From positions 1 through 64,000 of the forward strand of contig CALVTR010000003.1 of assembly GCA_944362965.1 (NCBI GenBank): 64,000 nt of DNA, written 5' to 3'. Below are positions 58,644-64,000 of this stretch, one piece after another. This DNA is from an uncultured Clostridia bacterium (GTDB lineage: Bacteria; Bacillota; Clostridia; Christensenellales; UBA1242). Every line of letters begins with the position of its first letter. The first letter of the stretch is position 1. The notes under the pieces are model-generated. The model ran no database searches, was not told the DNA's origin, and worked only from the letters and a program-made list of their open reading frames with translations. A program made the position numbers and the translations under genes.

Positions 58644-60236
58644 TTACAAATATTCTTTAAATTTGTTATTTTTTTTGCTTGTTTTGCGACGTTTTGCACG
58701 TTCTTCTCTAAATCTATCTATTTGATTTTGTTTGAATATTGCACTTTCTTCTGCTAGTTTATCTCGCTTGACTTGCCATTTATATTTCCTATTGCCATAA
58801 GCCATATCATATGACAAGATTGAAAGACCTTGCAAAAGATAGATATAATATGAGAAAAATCTCCATACAAGAAGCACGAGCACCAAAATATTGCCCTGAC
58901 CTATGACAGATGCAAAGGCGGCTTGAAAGGAAATTTCATTCAAGCCTGTTCCACCCGGAAGTGGAAAGAAAGATGAAGAAAGGTCAACAAGCATAGACAT
59001 GACAAACAAATTCATATACATGCTACCTTCAAGTCCTGGCATAAACAACTTAACAATAAAGTATGGCATTGAATAGTTGACTGTTAATTTTGCAAAGCAT
59101 ATGAGAAACATTGATATAAAATCTTTTGGTGACTTGGCAAATTGTTTCATTACGTCTTGAAAATCACTTATATATTTAGTTATCTTTTCATATTGCTTAT
59201 CATAATTTTTTATAATCTTCATCTTATGAAGAAGCTTAAGTATCTTTACAACAATCTTCTTGCCTAAACTTTTGCATACAGATAAAAAGACAGTGACAAA
59301 AAGTATAACAAAACCTATCACAAAGCCAATTATACTTGTGACAGAAACAAAGGTGCTGAAATTATCATTTGTCCATGAAATGATAAGACAAATTAAACTC
59401 ATAACAACCCAAGCCATTTGGTGAAATTCATATTTTGCAAGTGGAATTGAAAGTGATGTGTGAAGTGGCATTCCCCTTGATTTCATATATGAAATTTGAA
59501 AAGGCTGTCCGCCTGACGACATAGGTGTGACACTATCATAGTATCTTCCAATACCTGCAACCTTATAGGATAAGCCGGGTTGCCATTTGCCTGTTGATTG
59601 TTTGACTAGATAACTTATAGCCAGCGTTTCAAAGCCCATTGTTGCTGCAAAAAGTAAAATAACCACAAAAAGATAGGAAATGCTTAGCCTTATACCTTCC
59701 GTTTCAATCTCTTCTTGAGTGAGTTGATAGACAAGTATACCAACAACGACCGCGATATTGACAATAAAGAAAATTAAATTTAAAATTTTGCTTTTTTTGC
59801 TGTTATGTTTTGAAACCGACTGCTCTGCTTCGTCAAGTTTTTTTCTTTGGTCTTTAATTGATGCCTGCTCTTCTTCCGTTATCTCTTGCTTAGGCTTTTC
59901 GAGCGTAGTGACAAGTTCTGCTTTGAGCTCTTCTTTTATCTGCTTTTCTTCATATTGCTCAAATTTTTCTTCTTCAGTTTCAAACAGTTTAACTTCCTTT
60001 TCCTTTTTCTCCGATTGTGGAGCTTCTTCTCGTGATAAAAGATTACTTGTTGCGTTTTGATTGTCACTTGTTTTATCTTCAGTTTTTACTTCAGCATCTT
60101 TATTATCTTCATTATTTATATTATTTAAATTATCTATATCACTTAAAAGGTCGTCAATGTTTGATTGAACAAAAAAAACTTCTTCTTTTTGAGAAGAGCC
60201 TTCTTTTTTCTCAGTTTCGACCTTTTTATTTTTCAT
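58644..60236 (-). CDS. LPG-synthase-type multi-pass membrane protein (UPF0104) with a disordered head
   Basis: 530 residues. Residues 1-150 are acidic and low-complexity (Glu, Lys, Asn, Asp). From about 152 there are eight or so transmembrane helices with the family hallmarks SVTPMSSGGQPFQISYMKSRG and LVDLSSSFFPLPGGTGLNE, as in the membrane part of lysylphosphatidylglycerol synthase/flippase (MprF-like N-domain) and YbhN. The catalytic lysyl-transferase domain of MprF is absent, so a flippase-like or lipid-related role is inferred. The C-terminus is basic (RKTSKKNNK). The start is six bases after the -10 box with no ribosome site. Confidence 0.8.
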   Translation of the reverse strand: MKNKKVETEKKEGSSQKEEVFFVQSNIDDLLSDIDNLNNINNEDNKDAEVKTEDKTSDNQNATSNLLSREEAPQSEKKEKEVKLFETEEEKFEQYEEKQIKEELKAELVTTLEKPKQEITEEEQASIKDQRKKLDEAEQSVSKHNSKKSKILNLIFFIVNIAVVVGILVYQLTQEEIETEGIRLSISYLFVVILLFAATMGFETLAISYLVKQSTGKWQPGLSYKVAGIGRYYDSVTPMSSGGQPFQISYMKSRGMPLHTSLSIPLAKYEFHQMAWVVMSLICLIISWTNDNFSTFVSVTSIIGFVIGFVILFVTVFLSVCKSLGKKIVVKILKLLHKMKIIKNYDKQYEKITKYISDFQDVMKQFAKSPKDFISMFLICFAKLTVNYSMPYFIVKLFMPGLEGSMYMNLFVMSMLVDLSSSFFPLPGGTGLNEISFQAAFASVIGQGNILVLVLLVWRFFSYYIYLLQGLSILSYDMAYGNRKYKWQVKRDKLAEESAIFKQNQIDRFREERAKRRKTSKKNNKFKEYL

Positions 60237-60242
60237 GTATAT

Positions 60243-60282
60243 ATACTAGCAAAAAAGACACCTATTGTCAAGCAAAGGTATC
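60243..60282 (-). promoter_or_regulatory. Leaderless promoter overlapped by the upstream terminator
   Basis: On the minus strand TTGACA (60271-60266), 17 bp, TAGTAT (60248-60243), six bases, then ATG 60236. The same segment forms a terminator: GATACCT (60282-60276) with AGGTGTC (60263-60257, one T.G) and TTTTTT (60256-60251). The -35 box is in the hairpin loop and the T run is in the promoter spacer. The terminator would serve the PrsA-like gene upstream. Confidence 0.65.
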
Positions 60283-60309
60283 TTCTTAAAAAACTAAAAA
60301 TAAAATATT

Positions 60310-62052
60310 TTAGTATAAATCAGAATATCTGTTTGAATATTCTGTTATTTCATAGTTTTGACGTAAATAATTTAAGTTTGTGCTTTCAAAATATGAATAA
60401 TTGTCGCTATAAATATCATCATAAAGCACATCAAAATATGTTTTATCAACTAGGATATTCACACGTGTTGTGTATAGAGTTTCAATAGCTTCTTCACTTA
60501 AACTGAATGATGAAGTTATGCCGTCAAATAAGTTTTCACAAGCTCCTGTGTAAATAAGCACGTGAATGCCATATTCAGAGCGAACTAAACCTGATATATC
60601 ACCAATTTTTGCATTTCCACCATTATAAAGTTCGATTGCCGCATCATTGAACGAATCAACAAAACTTGAAACTGCATTGCCTTCACTATCAATACCGATT
60701 ACATAGTTTGACTCTGCGTTGAACATTCCTGTATCTTCGCCATAGGTATAGATAAAGCTATTGATTGTGTCTCCAACAGCATTCACACTTTCATTCTTGG
60801 CATTACCAAGACTTATAACCATCTTGTTATAAACATCGTCAACTGTAAGACCATTTGTGTCTTCCACTTCTTCATAAACGCCTGTTGTCTCATTATAAAC
60901 TCTTAGCACAGGTGTTATCTCAGAATATAATTTATCTAGGTCTTGTTGATATTGAGCTTGATAGTATCCGCCATCATCAGCTTCCATCTTAGCAACTATG
61001 GCATCATATTCGTCTTGTTGCTCGTCTGTGAACATAAATAGAACATTTGCAACTGTGAAGAATTTTGTGTCATCACTTCCATTTTTAAAGTAGTAGACAT
61101 TATTTAAAGCATCTTGAACATTGGCATCATAACTTGAATCATTTTCAAGCACATACTGAGTGTATGACTGTCTAACCCTATTTGCATAAAGATCTACTAT
61201 ATCGGCTGTTGTTATTGATGACAAACTGTCTAGATTTCTATTTGAGTAAGAATATTTTTCAACAACATAATTTTCATATGCAACCTTATAAAGCCTATCT
61301 ATTTCTCTTTCAAATACGCTTTCAGTGTCGGTAGATAAATTTTGTCCATACTCTGTGGCTCTTAAATCACTGAAATAGTTGTTAAAAGCCTTCTTATAAT
61401 CGTCATTTGCATTACGGACGTATTCTCTGATATTTTCATAGATTAACGCCCTATCATCGCTGTTATTGAAATCTCTATTAACTGTTGGATTAAAATCGCC
61501 AAGAAGCTCTTCTTCAACATTTGTTCTCTCTATAACATAAACAGTTTCACCTTTGGAATTTGTTGTCTCAACTATTCTTGCATTTTTCTCATAGCCTTCA
61601 AATGTGATATCGTCACTTGTTTCTTCTTCGCTTGTTCCAACAATCTCATCGTAGTATGATTGAAGATTGCTGTCAAGTGAGTCTACAACCTGCTGATAAA
61701 GATAGGTCTTCTCCTTAGTTGAAAGACCTGTTCCGTCCATATCAATACCGAACTCATCTTCTGCGGTTAAAATAGTTATCTTTCGATTTTCAAGGAGTGT
61801 GAGCGTTTCTTTTATTGCCTCTTCACGAGTATAGCCATTGTATTGCTCATATGTGTAGCCATAACTTTGATAACCTGAGATAAGGTCACTCTTTGTGATT
61901 TCTGCTCTCTTTCCTGTCTCTTTATCTTCAACTACTGCAACAACTTGGTTGTAGTATCTGCCATAATCTGTTTCAACTAAAGAACACCCTGCAAGCAGTC
62001 CCATGCAAAGTAAACAAAAACTCATTAAAAATCCGGTAAATTTCTTTTTCAT
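60310..62052 (-). CDS. PrsA/SurA-like foldase lipoprotein
   Basis: 580 residues with the lipobox L-A-G-C23, so it is anchored outside the membrane. A SurA-N-like helical domain (AEITKSDLISGYQSYGYTYEQYNGYTREEAIKETLTLLENRKI) is followed by a long Tyr and Asp-rich helical middle and, near 470-520, a degenerate parvulin-like end (GDISGLVRSEYGIHVLIYTG). It is about twice the length of typical PrsA. Such proteins fold exported proteins. The ribosome site is GGAGAG. It follows mfd by 95 bases on the same strand, an order known from other Clostridia. Confidence 0.7.
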   Translation of the reverse strand: MKKKFTGFLMSFCLLCMGLLAGCSLVETDYGRYYNQVVAVVEDKETGKRAEITKSDLISGYQSYGYTYEQYNGYTREEAIKETLTLLENRKITILTAEDEFGIDMDGTGLSTKEKTYLYQQVVDSLDSNLQSYYDEIVGTSEEETSDDITFEGYEKNARIVETTNSKGETVYVIERTNVEEELLGDFNPTVNRDFNNSDDRALIYENIREYVRNANDDYKKAFNNYFSDLRATEYGQNLSTDTESVFEREIDRLYKVAYENYVVEKYSYSNRNLDSLSSITTADIVDLYANRVRQSYTQYVLENDSSYDANVQDALNNVYYFKNGSDDTKFFTVANVLFMFTDEQQDEYDAIVAKMEADDGGYYQAQYQQDLDKLYSEITPVLRVYNETTGVYEEVEDTNGLTVDDVYNKMVISLGNAKNESVNAVGDTINSFIYTYGEDTGMFNAESNYVIGIDSEGNAVSSFVDSFNDAAIELYNGGNAKIGDISGLVRSEYGIHVLIYTGACENLFDGITSSFSLSEEAIETLYTTRVNILVDKTYFDVLYDDIYSDNYSYFESTNLNYLRQNYEITEYSNRYSDLY

Positions 62053-62147
62053 GTTCTCTCCATACTCATTATAGATAATAATAACATATTACCATAAAAA
62101 AATTCAAGCAAATTAAAACAATTTACAAAATTTTCTAGCATTACTTT

Positions 62148-64000
62148 CTATTTTTCGGTTTGTAGCGCACTTTCAAAAAATCCTATCATCTTTTTTACCA
62201 TTAAAAGCACGTTACCATTTACTTCAAATTTAATTTTAACGTTGCTATCAAAGGTTAGTTTTCCCTTATAATCTCCAAGCACACCAGCAAGTCTTTTATC
62301 AATTATTTCCTCTTTCTTATCTAAAAATACCACATTTTCATACTTGTTTATTCTTATCTTTTGAATACTAAATTCACTTGCAAGATTGCGCATATAAGCA
62401 AGGTAGCAAAGATTTTTCACTTCTTCTGGCACTTCTCCATAGCCATCTTCTAGGCTTTGCAGGATATTTTTAAGTTCGCTTCTAGTGCTAAGCTCACTTA
62501 TCTGGGTGTAGTAGGCAATACGCTGCTCATTATCTTCAATATAATCTTCGCTGATAAAGGCGCTAAGGCTGACTTCAAGTTTAACGTCACTACGTTTAAC
62601 TAGCTTTTCGCCCTTGATATCACGGACTTCTTCATCTAATAGTTTGACAAACATATCATAGCCAACTTTTGCAATATGCCCATGTTGCTCTTTCCCAAAT
62701 ATGTTGCCTGCACCACGAAGTTCTAGGTCTCGCATAGCAATTTTAAAACCGCTTCCAAGCTGACTGAACTCTTTTATTGCTTCAAGACGTTTATATGCAT
62801 CATCGGTCAAGTGTTTATCTTTGACATAGGTAAGATAAGCATAGCTTAATCTGTCACTCCTGCCTATTCTTCCGCGAAGCTGGTAAAGCTGACTAAGCCC
62901 AAGCCTATCGGCTTCAATGACAACCATTGTGTTTGCAAGTGGAAGATTTATTCCATTTTCAATTAGTGTTGTTGAAACCAAAATATTATAAACACCATTA
63001 TAAAGTCTGTCTATAACATTTTCTAGAAGTTTTTCATTCATTTGACCATGTGCGACGCCGACACTTGCATTCGGCATAAGCTTTCTTATATGACTTGCAA
63101 ACTCTTCTATACTCTCCACGCGGTTATAGATAACAAAAGCTTGTCCGCCCCTTGCAATCTCGCGGTTTAAAACGTCTTTTATAAGCTGGTCGTTCTCTTC
63201 CGCCACGTAAGTTTGTATCGGAAGGCGGTCACGTGGCGGTGTTTCTATAACAGAAATATCCCTTATCCCTGATAGTGACATATTTAGCGTTCTTGGAATA
63301 GGAGTTGCAGAAAGCGTTAAAACATCAACATTTCTATGCTTATCTTTTATCTTTTCCTTATGTTCTACCCCAAAACGTTGCTCTTCGTCTAGGACTAAAA
63401 GCCCTAAGTCATGATATTCAACCTTATCGCTCAGCAGTTTATGTGTGCCTATAAGCATATCTATTTCGCCGTCTTTGCAACGTCTTATGATATCGTCAAC
63501 CTGCTTTTGAGTTTTAAATCTGTTTATAACTTCAACTCTCACGCCGAATGGTTCGAGCCGTTCTTTTGCAGTCATATAATGTTGTTGAGATAAAATTGTG
63601 GTTGGGCAAAGCAGGCTTACCTGTTTGCCGTTATAGATACACTTAAAGCAAGCACGCAGTGCGACTTCTGTTTTACCAAATCCAACATCACCACAAATAA
63701 GCCTATCCATAACCTTATCGCTTTCCATATCTTTATCAATATCGCTTATCGCTTTGAGTTGGTCTGGAGTTTCAGGATAGCCAAAGGCATCAGCAAACTG
63801 CTTTTCTAAAAATTCATCTCTCTTAAATTTAAAACCTTTAAGAAGAGAACGCTCTTTATAAATGTCAACAAGACTGATTGCCATCTCTTTGATGCTTTGA
63901 CGAACCCTTTCTTTAAGCCTTGAGAACTCCCCGCCACCTAGCGATGAAAGTTTAGGCTCTTGCTCGCTTCCAATATAAGCCGAAATGGTGTTTGCTTCTT
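62148..64000 (-). CDS. mfd: Transcription-repair coupling factor Mfd, 5' end outside the window
   Basis: The frame is open to the right edge; the visible ~617 residues are the C-terminal half of a protein of about 1,150. Mfd releases RNA polymerase stalled at DNA damage and recruits UvrA. Visible in order: the RNAP-interaction region (EANTISAYIGSEQEPKLSSLGG), the helicase motor with GDVGFGKTEVA (Walker A), DEEQRFG (motif II), LSATPIPRTL (motif III), VSTTLIENG and QLRGRIGR, the translocation-specific loop, and the TRCF C-terminal domain. An internal ATG at 63884 is not the start. Confidence 0.93.
   Translation of the reverse strand, partial: EANTISAYIGSEQEPKLSSLGGGEFSRLKERVRQSIKEMAISLVDIYKERSLLKGFKFKRDEFLEKQFADAFGYPETPDQLKAISDIDKDMESDKVMDRLICGDVGFGKTEVALRACFKCIYNGKQVSLLCPTTILSQQHYMTAKERLEPFGVRVEVINRFKTQKQVDDIIRRCKDGEIDMLIGTHKLLSDKVEYHDLGLLVLDEEQRFGVEHKEKIKDKHRNVDVLTLSATPIPRTLNMSLSGIRDISVIETPPRDRLPIQTYVAEENDQLIKDVLNREIARGGQAFVIYNRVESIEEFASHIRKLMPNASVGVAHGQMNEKLLENVIDRLYNGVYNILVSTTLIENGINLPLANTMVVIEADRLGLSQLYQLRGRIGRSDRLSYAYLTYVKDKHLTDDAYKRLEAIKEFSQLGSGFKIAMRDLELRGAGNIFGKEQHGHIAKVGYDMFVKLLDEEVRDIKGEKLVKRSDVKLEVSLSAFISEDYIEDNEQRIAYYTQISELSTRSELKNILQSLEDGYGEVPEEVKNLCYLAYMRNLASEFSIQKIRINKYENVVFLDKKEEIIDKRLAGVLGDYKGKLTFDSNVKIKFEVNGNVLLMVKKMIGFFESALQTEK

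Overview
The window reads as chromosome of a low-GC, endospore-forming member of the Bacillota (Clostridia-like, probably anaerobic). The grounds are strong A+T bias, purine-rich Shine-Dalgarno sites, sigma-A promoters close to TTGACA-17-TATAAT, a SpoIIID regulator beside an M23 protein of SpoIIQ type, a one-polypeptide pyruvate:ferredoxin oxidoreductase, a CxxC DUF1858 redox protein, an archaeal-type prolyl-tRNA synthetase, and a 5'-truncated mfd followed by a PrsA-like lipoprotein. There is no transposase, integrase or CRISPR array.

Layout. 1-4.5 kb (+ strand): two paralogous small acidic proteins flank a putative zinc metallopeptidase and an S51-type hydrolase, then proS. 4.7-12 kb (- strand): an SbcCD/YhaNO-like DNA-repair pair, a DUF4097 membrane protein, a short alaS and truA. 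12-15.5 kb (+): PFOR. 15.6-22 kb (-): an alpha/beta hydrolase operon, then patatin / ComEC-like hydrolase / degenerate shikimate-kinase-like protein / transketolase. 22.2 kb (+): tRNA-Glu(CTC). 22.8-27.4 kb (-): a small membrane protein, cadC-cadA with a double palindromic operator, and two exported proteins. 27.5-35.1 kb (-): rpoB-rpoC with its own strong promoter and a terminator-like leader hairpin. 35.3-49.5 kb (-): a 3,820-residue lipoprotein preceded by a PrgI-VirB4 fusion ATPase. 49.8-53.5 kb: a PRC-barrel protein, DUF1858, four small proteins of unknown function and hflX. 53.7-58 kb: a lipoprotein, class II aldolase, spoIIID, acpP, a SpoIIQ-like M23 protein and two small membrane proteins. 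58-64 kb (-): a TasA/CalY-like exported protein, an LPG-synthase-type membrane protein, a PrsA-like lipoprotein and mfd.

How the genes connect. Central metabolism is represented by PFOR, transketolase, aldolase and ACP; information processing by RNA polymerase, two aminoacyl-tRNA synthetases, TruA, HflX, Mfd and the SbcCD pair; the envelope by five lipoproteins or anchored proteins, the giant lipoprotein and a lipid-linked membrane protein. Most genes sit in short, tightly coupled operons with ATGA overlaps.

Three sequence-level patterns stand out. (1) Several intergenic regions hold nested palindromes: one long outer stem enclosing two or three hairpins that abut with almost no unpaired bases, each built from a different sequence. 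(2) Six genes have a -10 box ending only 6-12 nt before the initiation codon and no Shine-Dalgarno site, which predicts leaderless mRNAs; others have leaders of only about 10 nt. (3) Terminators of one gene overlap the promoter, ribosome site or start codon of the next. The PrgI-VirB4 ATPase without other transfer genes, next to the giant GLUG/Ig-like lipoprotein, is the best candidate here for an uncharacterised envelope system.
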